A stretch of DNA of 64,000 nt from an uncultured Propionibacteriaceae bacterium. GTDB taxonomy: Bacteria; Actinomycetota; Actinomycetes; Propionibacteriales; Propionibacteriaceae. The position numbers and the translations under genes are program-made. This document shows positions 19,208 through 28,097 of this stretch, piece by piece. The DNA lies in the NCBI GenBank assembly GCA_938046585.1, contig CALIWR010000004.1:62001-126000 (forward strand). Reading direction: 5' to 3'. A model generated the notes under the pieces. The model searched no databases and was not told where the DNA came from. It saw nothing but the letters and a program-made list of their open reading frames with translations. Position 1 is the first letter of the stretch. Each line of letters starts with the position of its first letter.

Positions 19208-19829
19208 CGCGCCTCCCGATCAGTCCCTCCTGCTCGGCGTATTCGCGTAGCTTGGTACGTAGTTGTCCGCGAGCCCGGTTCAACCGCGACATCACGGTCC
19301 CGATCGGGGTGCCCATGATCTCGGCGATCTCCTTGTACGAGAATCCCTCGACATCGGCCAGCAACACCGCCATCCGGAAGTCGTCCGACAATGACGCCAG
19401 CGCCTCGGTCACCACTGAGTCCGGCATCGCGTCCAGGGCCTCGGTCTCGGCTGAGCGTAGACCGGTGCTGGTGTGGGACTCGGCCCGGGCCAACTGCCAG
19501 TCCTCTACCGTCGGGTCATCGGACAGTTGCGGTTGCCGCTGTGCCTTGCGGTAGCCGTTGATGTACGTGTTGGTGAGGATCCGGTACAGCCAGGCCTTGA
19601 GATTGGTTCCCGGCGTGAACTGGTGGAAGGCGGTAAAGGCCTTGACGTAGGTGTCCTGCACCAAGTCTTCGGCGTCGGCAGGATTACGGGTCATGCGCAG
19701 CGCGGCTGCGTACAACTGGTCCAGGTACACCATGGCATCGCGCTCGAACCGAGCGGCACGCTGGTCGTCGGTCTCGCGCTCGATGTCGATCACGGAATCG
19801 GTGGCTGCAGACCCATCGGGGATGCTCAT
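19200..19829 (-). CDS. sigR: ECF sigma factor SigR/SigH (thiol-oxidative stress)
   Basis: 209-residue group-IV sigma factor if started at ATG 19829. Region 2 contains DAEDLVQDTYVKAFTAFHQF and LKAWLYRILTNTYIN; region 4 contains EGFSYKEIAEIMGTPIGTVMSRLNRAR. It directs thioredoxin, mycothiol and proteolysis genes and is held inactive by RsrA. An in-frame ATG at 19904 gives a 234-residue form and lies 9 nt downstream of a sigma-R type promoter, so a longer induced isoform, as known for Streptomyces sigma-R', is plausible. Two sigma-R promoters are visible in this window: its own and that of the mycoredoxin gene. Confidence 0.95.
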   Translation of the reverse strand: MSIPDGSAATDSVIDIERETDDQRAARFERDAMVYLDQLYAAALRMTRNPADAEDLVQDTYVKAFTAFHQFTPGTNLKAWLYRILTNTYINGYRKAQRQPQLSDDPTVEDWQLARAESHTSTGLRSAETEALDAMPDSVVTEALASLSDDFRMAVLLADVEGFSYKEIAEIMGTPIGTVMSRLNRARGQLRTKLREYAEQEGLIGRRDD

Positions 19830-19913
19830 CACCCATGATCCTAGCGTCCGGGGCCCAACCGCCGCATTCCCGGCGCGCGGGCTGACGGTGACGGCAAGAC
19901 TCATGTCGGCAGC

Positions 19914-19939
19914 AACGACCCACGCTCAAGCGATATTCC
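19914..19939 (-). promoter_or_regulatory. Sigma-R type autoregulatory promoter of sigR
   Basis: Minus-strand GGAAT (19939-19935) and GTT (19916-19914) are separated by exactly 18 bp, the known sigma-R/SigH promoter pattern. It overlaps the end of the SRAP gene. The in-frame ATG at 19904 begins 9 nt after GTT, where transcription itself should start, so this transcript may be leaderless. Confidence 0.75.
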
Positions 19940-20726
19940 CACTCGGTCCTGGCTGCGGACGCAGCGACGACCCGGAATGAATCATTCTGCCGCCGTCATC
20001 GAGAGGAACCTCAACTTGCGAGTCCACCGGTCGTACCAGTTCTGGGCCGTTGTTACGGACGTTGCCGACGGCCGCCGAGACTGGGTGGCCGACGAGGCGG
20101 TCGCCGGCCACGGTCAGCAGCTGCCGGGCAGCGGCCGGGTCGGTGAGGTCGGGGTCGAGCCAGTCAGCCCAGTCGGCAGGCTCCACCACCACGGGCATCC
20201 GGTCGTGGATCTGCCCCAGCCGATCGCTGGCCCGAGCCGTGATGATCGCGACCGAGGCGAGCCAGCCGCCCGGCCCGGGGATGGCTGGGTCCTTCCAGAA
20301 CTCGTAGATCCCGGCCATCACCAGCAGCCCGGACTCAGGCCGGATGAAATACGCTTGCCTGCCCGTCTTCCGCTTCTGATCGTTACCCGGCACCGGATGC
20401 CATTCGTAGTAGCCGTCGGCCGGCAGCAAGCAGCGTCGAGCGGCAAAAGCCCTGCGGAACATCGGCTTAGTGGTCACGGTCTCAGCACGGGCATTGATCT
20501 GAGGTGGCCCAGGTCGTCTCGCCCAGGACGGCACCAGCCCCCAGCGCAGGGCCATCAGGACCCGGCGCTGCTCACCGCTGCCCCGGTCAACCCGTTGGAC
20601 CACGGCCGGCACCGAGTCGGTGGGGGCCACGTTCCAAGATCGCAGCGGCGGTTGTACCACCTCGTCGAGGTCAAACACCTCACGCAGGGTCGTCTCGCCG
20701 GCCGAGACCGCGTACCGTCCACACAC
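19926..20726 (-). CDS. SOS response-associated peptidase (SRAP/HMCES family abasic-site shield)
   Basis: 266-residue SRAP protein. The family uses Cys2, exposed after loss of Met1, to crosslink abasic sites in single-stranded DNA. I chose GTG 20726 because it puts Cys directly at position 2 (M-CGRYAVSA); a GTG nine bases earlier would leave three extra residues before it. Other signatures: WNVAPT, RWGLVPSWA, INARAET, RRCLLPADGYYEWH (active-site glutamate) and the late histidine in HDRMPVVV. It diverges from the DoxX gene, next to sigR as in mycobacteria. The C-terminal tail after VRPVDSQVEVPL is not conserved. Confidence 0.93.
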   Translation of the reverse strand: MCGRYAVSAGETTLREVFDLDEVVQPPLRSWNVAPTDSVPAVVQRVDRGSGEQRRVLMALRWGLVPSWARRPGPPQINARAETVTTKPMFRRAFAARRCLLPADGYYEWHPVPGNDQKRKTGRQAYFIRPESGLLVMAGIYEFWKDPAIPGPGGWLASVAIITARASDRLGQIHDRMPVVVEPADWADWLDPDLTDPAAARQLLTVAGDRLVGHPVSAAVGNVRNNGPELVRPVDSQVEVPLDDGGRMIHSGSSLRPQPGPSGNIA

Positions 20727-20808
20727 AGACGCCACGATAGGACCCGTCGGTCGACAGTTTTCGGTGTCCGGCTGTGCCGACGGTCTTCGACAGGGTAGGA
20801 ATGGATCC

Positions 20809-21489
20809 ATGAGTCTGATGCGATTCGCCGCTCGTTCGATGCTGGCCAGCTTCTTTGTCGTCCAAGGCGCCAAAGCCGTCGTCAACCCTGAGCCGCTGGT
20901 GGCCGACGCTGAACCCATCGCGCGCTCCTTTGTCCCGCTGGCGCAGCGGGTCGCACCGGCCTCGCTGGCCGGATACGTCCCCGACGACACCAAGACCCTG
21001 GTCCGAGCCAGCGGAGTCGCCCAGGTCGTGGGTGGGCTGATGCTGGCAACCGGTATCGGCCGCCGGCTGGGCGCCACCGTACTGGGGCTATCGATGGTTC
21101 CGCACGTACTGGCCTCCCGCCCAAGCAAGGCCGCCAGCATCACCGAGCGGGAGATCAGCAAGGCACAGTTGCTGCGCAATGTGGCCCTGCTGGGCGGTGC
21201 GATCCTGGCCTCGCTCGACACTCAGGGCAAACCCAGCCTGGCCTGGCTGGCGGCGGACCGACGCGACCGGCTGACGGCGGAGGCGCAGCGGACCGGGCGA
21301 CAGCTGGCCGCCGGGGCCCGACGCACCGGGCGTGGCGTCGCCAAGGACACTCGCCGGGCAGCCAGGCTGGCGGCTCGGGAGGCCCGGCAGACCCAGAAGG
21401 TACTGAAGCGGGAGTTGAGGCGTGCCGGCCGGCACGCTCGGCGACAGGTGGTTGAGGCCCAGAGCAGCATCGGGCCCACCCTCAGTTGA
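20809..21489 (+). CDS. DoxX-family membrane protein with Arg-rich tail
   Basis: 226-residue protein. Residues 1-145 form the four-helix DoxX-type membrane domain (RSMLASFFVVQGAKAVVNPEPL, LVRASGVAQVVGGLMLATGIG, GATVLGLSMVPHVLA, LLRNVALLGGAILASLD). The rest, about 150-226, is a long, charged, Arg/Ala-rich helix with repeated RxTGR/RRxxR patterns. ATG 20809 is used; the stop overlaps the aroA TTG start by 4 bp. Some DoxX proteins act in oxidative-stress complexes with SodA and SseA in mycobacteria; here the role is unknown. Confidence 0.8.
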   Translation: MSLMRFAARSMLASFFVVQGAKAVVNPEPLVADAEPIARSFVPLAQRVAPASLAGYVPDDTKTLVRASGVAQVVGGLMLATGIGRRLGATVLGLSMVPHVLASRPSKAASITEREISKAQLLRNVALLGGAILASLDTQGKPSLAWLAADRRDRLTAEAQRTGRQLAAGARRTGRGVAKDTRRAARLAAREARQTQKVLKRELRRAGRHARRQVVEAQSSIGPTLS

Positions 21490-22754
21490 ACCAGCATCTG
21501 CCCGGTCCGTGGCCGGCGCCTGTGGCTCGGGGCCTGTCGGCGCGGGTAACGGTTCCCGGTTCCAAATCGGCAACCGCCCGGGCCTTGCTGGTGGCCGCCC
21601 TCGCCAGCGGGCCCGGCACCATCGCCGGCGCGCTAGAGGCCCGGGACTCGGCGCTGCTGCGGGCTGCGCTACGGGCGTTGGGGGCAGTGATCGACGATTC
21701 TGAACCAGCCTTGTGGCGGGTACGGCCGCTGGCACAGCCGGTACCGGGCGCGGAGATCGACTGTGGCCTGGCCGGCACGGTCGCCCGGTTCGTACCGCCG
21801 CTGGCGGCCTTGGCCGCCGGGACAACCCGCTTCCACGGTGACACCGCCGCCAGCCGCCGGCCGGTTGCGCCGCTGCTGGACGGTCTGCGGCAGGCCGGTG
21901 CGCAGATCAGCGGTACCAGGCTGCCGTTTACGGTGACCGGGCCGGTACGCGGCGGCAGCGTCGGCATCGACGCTAGCGGTTCTTCCCAGTTCGTCTCCGG
22001 CCTGCTGCTGGCGGCCTCGCGTTTCCCAGATGGGCTCCAGCTGCGTCACACCGGCCCGGGGCCGGTCCCGTCCGGGCCGTACCTGGACCTGACCGTGGCG
22101 ACGCTACGGGCCCGGGGGGCGCGGATCAGCGCCGGAACCGACACCTGGCAGGTCGATCCTGGCCCGCTGACACCAGCGGACCAGACCGTGCCACCGGATC
22201 TGATGAATGCCGCCGTCTTCCTGGCCGCCGCCGTGGTCGCTGGGGGCAAGGTCAGCGTGCCCGGATGGCCGAACGAGTTGCTCCCGGGCTGCGACATACC
22301 CCAGCTGCTGCAACGTTTCGGCGCCCGGGCCGAGCTGACCGCCGAGGCGCTCACCGTCAGTCATGATGGGCAGGCCTGGCCCGGGATTGAGATCGATCTG
22401 CGCAGCAGTGCCGAATTGGCACCGGTGGTGACGGTGCTGGCGGCGTTGGCTACCTCACCTTCACGGATTACCGGAATCGGGCACATCCGCGGTCACGAGA
22501 CCGACCGGGTGACGGCCCTGGCCACCGAGTTGAACCGGCTCGGCGCCGAGGTCGAGGAGCAGCCAGACGCACTGCTGGTACGCCCCCGTCGGCTCCATGG
22601 GGGGCTCTGGCGTTGTTACGCGGACCACCGGATGGCGCATGCCGGGGCCCTGATCGGGCTGGTTGTCGACGGTGTGGTCCTTGATGACGTCGGATGTACC
22701 GCGAAGACGTTGCCGCGCTTCCCGACCCTGTGGACGCAGATGGTGACCGCGTGA
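21486..22754 (+). CDS. aroA: 3-phosphoshikimate 1-carboxyvinyltransferase (EPSP synthase)
   Basis: 422-residue shikimate-pathway enzyme that joins phosphoenolpyruvate to shikimate-3-phosphate. Substrate-binding elements visible are the N-terminal GSKSATARALLVAALA, the LAGTVARFVPPLAAL and GDTAASRRPVAPLLDGL region, SQFVSGLLLAA, and the C-terminal YADHRMAHAGALIGL. The motif normally read TNR in the first element is TAR here and RPM is RPV, a divergent form seen in some Actinobacteria as I recall. TTG 21486 overlaps the DoxX stop; the end overlaps rsgA by 4 bp, so DoxX-aroA-rsgA are coupled. Confidence 0.94.
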   Translation: MNQHLPGPWPAPVARGLSARVTVPGSKSATARALLVAALASGPGTIAGALEARDSALLRAALRALGAVIDDSEPALWRVRPLAQPVPGAEIDCGLAGTVARFVPPLAALAAGTTRFHGDTAASRRPVAPLLDGLRQAGAQISGTRLPFTVTGPVRGGSVGIDASGSSQFVSGLLLAASRFPDGLQLRHTGPGPVPSGPYLDLTVATLRARGARISAGTDTWQVDPGPLTPADQTVPPDLMNAAVFLAAAVVAGGKVSVPGWPNELLPGCDIPQLLQRFGARAELTAEALTVSHDGQAWPGIEIDLRSSAELAPVVTVLAALATSPSRITGIGHIRGHETDRVTALATELNRLGAEVEEQPDALLVRPRRLHGGLWRCYADHRMAHAGALIGLVVDGVVLDDVGCTAKTLPRFPTLWTQMVTA

Positions 22755-23740
22755 GGGGCCAGGGCGGGATCTACTCCGACGACCATGACGGCTTCGGTCG
22801 ACCAGCCCGCCGAAGCCGTCCCCGAACCAAGGAACGCCCGGACTACCGCGACCGCCCGACCGGGCGCGTCATCACCATCGACCGGGGCCGCTACCGCTGT
22901 GTGGTCGACGGACGCCAGGTCAGCGCCACCAAAGCCCGACCGTTGGGGCGCCGATCGGTAATCGTCGGCGACCTGGTGTTGCTCGACGGGGACACCTCCG
23001 CGGCAGACGGCACCCTGGCCCGGATCGTCGACGTGCTACCCCGCAGCAGCGTGCTGCGGCGTTCCGCAGACGACAACGACGCCACTGAACGCCCGGTTGT
23101 GGCTAACGCCGACCAGATCCTGATCGTTACCGCGCTGGCCGATCCGCCGCCGCGGCCAGGCATGATCGATCGGATTCTGGTCGCCGCCTACGATGCCGGG
23201 ATCGCCCCAGCCCTGTGCCTCACCAAGTCCGACCTAACCGGGCCCGACGACCTGATCGCCGCCTACCAGCCGCTCGGGATCCCGATCGTGGTGACCAGCC
23301 CCGCAGCCGACCTGGCCGCGCTACGAGAGCTGCTGGCAGACCGGATGAGCGTGCTCGTGGGTCACTCCGGGGTCGGCAAGTCCACGCTGGTTAATGCCCT
23401 AATTCCGGGCACGGCGCGAGCGACCGGCGAGGTGAATGACGTCACCGGACGCGGGCGGCATACCTCCACTTCGGCGATCGCGCTGGAACTGCCGCCGCCG
23501 GGAGGCTGGGTAGTCGACACCCCCGGGATCCGTTCTTTCGGCTTATCGCACGTCGAGCCGCGTACTGTGCTGCGAGCCTTCGCTGACCTGGACCGGATCG
23601 CCCGGGACTGCCCCCGGGGCTGCACCCATGGCGCCGGCGAGTCAGAATGCGCGCTCGATGCCGCGGCCCGCGACGGTCACCTGTCGCCCGCCCGGCTGAG
23701 ATCATTTCGTCGGGTACAGGTCGTCGATCTGCCCCACTGA
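22751..23740 (+). CDS. rsgA: Ribosome small-subunit-dependent GTPase A
   Basis: 329-residue circularly permuted GTPase that helps mature the 30S subunit. Order: N-terminal OB fold (GRVITIDRGRYRCVVDGRQ), permuted G motifs with G4 (CLTKSD) before G1 (GHSGVGKSTLVNAL) and G3 (DTPGIRSFG), then the C-terminal zinc finger CPRGCTHGAGESEC. GTG 22751 gives an overlap of 4 bp with aroA; a start further upstream would lie inside aroA. The aroA-rsgA pair is conserved in Actinobacteria. Confidence 0.95.
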   Translation: MRGQGGIYSDDHDGFGRPARRSRPRTKERPDYRDRPTGRVITIDRGRYRCVVDGRQVSATKARPLGRRSVIVGDLVLLDGDTSAADGTLARIVDVLPRSSVLRRSADDNDATERPVVANADQILIVTALADPPPRPGMIDRILVAAYDAGIAPALCLTKSDLTGPDDLIAAYQPLGIPIVVTSPAADLAALRELLADRMSVLVGHSGVGKSTLVNALIPGTARATGEVNDVTGRGRHTSTSAIALELPPPGGWVVDTPGIRSFGLSHVEPRTVLRAFADLDRIARDCPRGCTHGAGESECALDAAARDGHLSPARLRSFRRVQVVDLPH

Positions 23741-23802
23741 CCGGCCGGCCCCGGACGATACGGTACGCGACCGCCCCGGCTCGACCCGGTACTCTGCCAG
23801 TC

Positions 23803-24651
23803 ATGGCAGCGAGCAAGGACCTGACCGACGACCTACGTTTGGCACACGTACTGGCCGACAACGCCGACTCGCTCACCACCAGCCGTTTCAAAGCGCTCGA
23901 TCTGAAGGTTTCGACCAAGCCGGACCTGACTCAGGTCTCGGACGCCGACACTGCCGTCGAGGACGCCATCCGCGGCACCCTCAGCCGGAGCCGGCCGCGA
24001 GACGCGGTCCACGGCGAGGAGGGCGGCGACACCGGCTGGGGGCCACGACGCTGGGTGATTGACCCGATCGATGGGACCGCCAACTTCGTACGCGGGGTCC
24101 CGGTCTGGGCCACCCTGATCGCGTTGATGGTCGAGGATCAGGTTGAGGTCGGGGTGGTCTCGGCACCGGCGTTGGGGCGGCGCTGGTGGGCCTGTACCGG
24201 TGGTGGCGCGTACACCGGCAAGTCGCTGATGCACGCCTCACCGATCCGGACTTCCCGGGTCTCGAGGCTGTCCGACGCCTACCTGTCGTACTCATCGCTG
24301 CACGGCTGGGTGAACAGCGGGCGGGGCTTACAGTTCGGCGACCTGATGCGGTCGGTGTGGCGGACTCGGGCCTTCGGTGACTTCTGGTCGCACATGCTGG
24401 TTGCCGAGGGTGCGGTAGACCTGTCGGTAGAGCCGGAACTCGACCTGCACGACATGGCAGCGCTCGACGTGATCGTTCGTGAGGCCGGGGGGCGGGCGAC
24501 TTCGATCGACGGGGTCCCGGGGCCGGTGGGCCCCGGTCTGTTGTGCAGCAACGGCCGGCTACACGATGAGGCCCTGACCCTGCTCAGCGAATTCGACGAA
24601 GACGGTGACACCGAGGAGTCGGTGATCATCGTCGGCAAACGCGAGGACTAA
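23803..24651 (+). CDS. hisN: Histidinol-phosphatase (inositol-monophosphatase family)
   Basis: 282-residue enzyme of the IMPase fold. The metal-binding motifs are EEGGDT and DPIDGTANFVRGVPVWATLIAL (residues about 66-110), and the late metal aspartate is in LDLHDMAALDVIVREAGG. This closely matches the actinobacterial histidinol-phosphatase HisN, which makes L-histidinol in histidine synthesis. ATG 23803 is the start; 62 bp separate it from rsgA. Broader activity on inositol phosphates cannot be excluded. Confidence 0.88.
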   Translation: MAASKDLTDDLRLAHVLADNADSLTTSRFKALDLKVSTKPDLTQVSDADTAVEDAIRGTLSRSRPRDAVHGEEGGDTGWGPRRWVIDPIDGTANFVRGVPVWATLIALMVEDQVEVGVVSAPALGRRWWACTGGGAYTGKSLMHASPIRTSRVSRLSDAYLSYSSLHGWVNSGRGLQFGDLMRSVWRTRAFGDFWSHMLVAEGAVDLSVEPELDLHDMAALDVIVREAGGRATSIDGVPGPVGPGLLCSNGRLHDEALTLLSEFDEDGDTEESVIIVGKRED

Positions 24652-24695
24652 TCTTCGCCCGAGCACCCCTCGCCTGTCGAACCCGGTCTGTCGGT

Positions 24696-25480
<785 letters not shown>

Positions 25481-25484
<4 letters not shown>

Positions 25485-26314
25485 CGTTCCCGCCGGTAGA
25501 AGTCCTCGACCGTCGGCAGCCGCTTCCCCGGCCCCAGCCGGTCAATCCGAGCGGTCGCAACCAGGCCCTGGGTGTACGGATGCTCGGGTCGGGTGAAGAT
25601 CTGCGCCACCGGGCCCTGCTCCACGATCCGGCCATCCAGCATCACCAGCACCCGCTGGCAGACTTGCGCCACCACCGCCAAGTCGTGACTGATGAACAGG
25701 CAGGCCGCGCCAGCCGCCTCCAGTTCGGCATCCAGCAAGCCCAACACCTTGGCCTGGACGGTCACATCCAACGCCGTGGTCGGCTCGTCGCAGATCACCA
25801 AGGCGGGCCGGTTCACCAGGGCCATCGCCAGCATCACCCGTTGCCGCTGCCCGCCTGACAGGGTGTGCGGGTACGACTCGGCCACCCGCTGCGGGTCGGC
25901 CACCCCGACCTCAGCCAGCACTTCCAGTACCCGTCCCCGGGCCCCGGCCCGGTCCCGGGTCCGGTGCAACAGCAGCACCTCGGCCACCTGCCGACCCACT
26001 TTCATAGTGGGGTCGAGCGCGGTCATCGGCTCCTGGAAGACCATGGTCATCTGGTCGCCGCGCAGCCTGGCCAGCTCCCGATCCGGCAGGCCGAGCAGCT
26101 CCCGACCAGAAAAACGAACCGAACCGGCCACCTGGGCCGACGGGTCCAGCAGCCCCATCACCGATAGTGCGGTCACCGATTTACCCGAGCCGGACTCCCC
26201 GATCAGCCCTAGCCGCTGGCCCGGTTCCACCGTGAACGAGACTGCGTGCAGCACCTCCCTCCGGGAACGTCCCAGCCGGACCTGCAGCCCGTCGACCTCC
26301 ACTAGACCGCTCAT
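25481..26314 (-). CDS. Peptide/nickel-type ABC transporter ATP-binding protein (DppD/OppD-like)
   Basis: 277-residue ATPase partner of the previous entry. Walker A GESGSGKSVTALSVMGLL, signature SGGQRQRVMLAMALV, Walker B LVICDEPTTALDVTVQ and H-loop FISHDLAVVAQ are visible. The C-terminal extension with RPEHPYTQGLVAT is typical of the OppD/DppD subfamily, though the cysteines of the 4Fe-4S version are absent. It overlaps both neighbours by 4 bp. Confidence 0.9.
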
Positions 26315-27123
26315 CGGGTCTCCCGCAACCTCGGGTCCAGATGGTCACGCAGCCCGTCACCGAGCAGGTTCAGCCCGAGCACCGCCACCCCGATCGCCAG
26401 GCCCGGCCACAGCGCCTGCTCCGGATGGGTGAAGACCAGGTCCTGGGCCTCTTTCAGCATCCGGCCCCAGGTGATCACATGCTGCGGCGCCGACAGACCC
26501 AGGTACGACAAGGCAGCCTCAGCCAAGATCGCGATCCCGAACGAGACCGAGGCCTGGACCCCGACGATCGCGGCGATATTCGGCAGCACATGCCGCACCG
26601 CGATCATCGGGTAGGAGGTGCCGGAGGTCCGGGCCGCCAGGATGTAGTCCTGGGTCATCACCAGCACCGTGGCCGCCCGAGACACCCGCGCAAAGGCCGG
26701 GATCGACGAGACCCCGATCGCGGCCATGGCGGTGACCGTGGAGGCGCCGACGGTGGCAGCCAGCAAGATCGCCAGCAGCAGCGCCGGGAAGGCGTACAAG
26801 ATGTCAGTCAGCCGCAACACCAGTTGCGACACCCAACCGCCCGCCATCCCGGCCAGCACCCCCAGCGGGACCCCAATCACCAGCGCCACCGAGACGGCGA
26901 TCATCCCGACATAGACCGTGCTGCGGGCCCCCACCAGCAGCCGGGAGGCCACATCCACTCCGTATCGGTCAGTTCCCAGCAGGTGCGGCCAGCCCGGCGG
27001 GCGGAGCTGTTCGCCGGGAACCACCAGCTGCGGGTCGTACGGGGTCCACACCGCCGACAGCACCGCCGTCAGCAACACCAACCCGACCAGCGCACCCCCG
27101 ACGTACAGGCTGAACCGTCTCAT
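26311..27123 (-). CDS. Peptide/nickel-type ABC transporter permease (DppC-like)
   Basis: 270-residue inner-membrane permease. It begins with a transmembrane helix, then the periplasmic PHLLGTDRYGVDVASRLLVGAR segment that marks DppC-type permeases, and carries the EAA-loop region AARTSGTSYPMIAVRHVLPN that docks on the ATPases. About six hydrophobic segments are present. It overlaps the DppB-like gene and the DppD-like gene by 4 bp each. Confidence 0.9.
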   Translation of the reverse strand: MRRFSLYVGGALVGLVLLTAVLSAVWTPYDPQLVVPGEQLRPPGWPHLLGTDRYGVDVASRLLVGARSTVYVGMIAVSVALVIGVPLGVLAGMAGGWVSQLVLRLTDILYAFPALLLAILLAATVGASTVTAMAAIGVSSIPAFARVSRAATVLVMTQDYILAARTSGTSYPMIAVRHVLPNIAAIVGVQASVSFGIAILAEAALSYLGLSAPQHVITWGRMLKEAQDLVFTHPEQALWPGLAIGVAVLGLNLLGDGLRDHLDPRLRETR

Positions 27124-28094
27124 CGGCGCCCCCCGCTGCGCAGCCTGGGGTCGATCACCAGATAGACCAGGTCGGTCAGCAGGTTCACCACCAGGACGAA
27201 GCCGACCAGCAGCATCACGATGGTCTGCACCACCTGCAGGTCACCATTGCTGACCGCCTGCAGCAGCGCCGTGCCCAAGCCCGGCAGCCGGAACACCTGC
27301 TCGACCACGATCGCCCCGACTAGCATCGTCGACAACTGGAGCCCGAGCACGGTGACCACCGAGATCGCGACATTACGCAGCCCATGGCGCCACAGTGCCC
27401 GCCACTGGGTCCAGCCGATCGAACGGGCGGTACGGAAATAATCCTCGTGCACGACCTCAAGGAAGGCGCTGCGCACGTAACGGGTGAGCACCGAGGCCTG
27501 CACCAGCACCAGCGACAGCACCGGCAGCACCAGGTGCTGTGCCCAGCCCGGCCAGTCCCACCAGCCGGTGGCGTCACGCAGCTCGACATAACCGTTGGCG
27601 GGCAGCCAATGCAGTTTCACTGCGAACACCACCACCAGCAGGATCCCGGCATAGAAGGCTGGGACCGCGAGCCCCAGCTGGGACAGGGCGGAGGCCGCGA
27701 AGCCGGACCAGTTGCGCCGCTTCACCGCGGCCAGCATCCCCTGCGGCAGCGCCACCAGGGGTGCCAGCAGGATCGAGATCCCGCACAGCCACCCGGTCAC
27801 GCCGATCCGGGGGGCGATGAGCACCGCCACCGGCTCGTTCGTGGTATACGAACGGCCTAGGTCGCCGGTCACGAAACCTCCCAGCCAGTCCAGATACTGG
27901 ACGCTAGCTGGACGGTCCAGTCCCAGGCGGTGCCGCAACTCGGCGATCGCGGTCGGGTCGGCCCCGGTCCCGAGGATCTTGATCGCCGGGTCGCCCGGCA
28001 GCGCATGGGTCAGGACAAAGATCAGCAACGAGGCCAGCAGCAGGCTGACCCCGAAGACCACCAGTCGGCCACCGACCGCACGCACCAGGGCCAC
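27120..28094 (-). CDS. Peptide/nickel-type ABC transporter permease (DppB-like)
   Basis: 324-residue permease with an N-terminal helix followed by THALPGDPA, the classic DppB start, and the EAA-type loop YFRTARSIGWTQWRALWRHGLRN before EQVFRLPGLGTALLQAV. Six membrane spans are visible. GTG 28094 begins only 3 nt after the stop of the binding-protein gene. It pairs with the DppC-like permease to form the channel. Confidence 0.9.
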   Translation of the reverse strand: MALVRAVGGRLVVFGVSLLLASLLIFVLTHALPGDPAIKILGTGADPTAIAELRHRLGLDRPASVQYLDWLGGFVTGDLGRSYTTNEPVAVLIAPRIGVTGWLCGISILLAPLVALPQGMLAAVKRRNWSGFAASALSQLGLAVPAFYAGILLVVVFAVKLHWLPANGYVELRDATGWWDWPGWAQHLVLPVLSLVLVQASVLTRYVRSAFLEVVHEDYFRTARSIGWTQWRALWRHGLRNVAISVVTVLGLQLSTMLVGAIVVEQVFRLPGLGTALLQAVSNGDLQVVQTIVMLLVGFVLVVNLLTDLVYLVIDPRLRSGGRR

Positions 28095-28097
28095 GGG

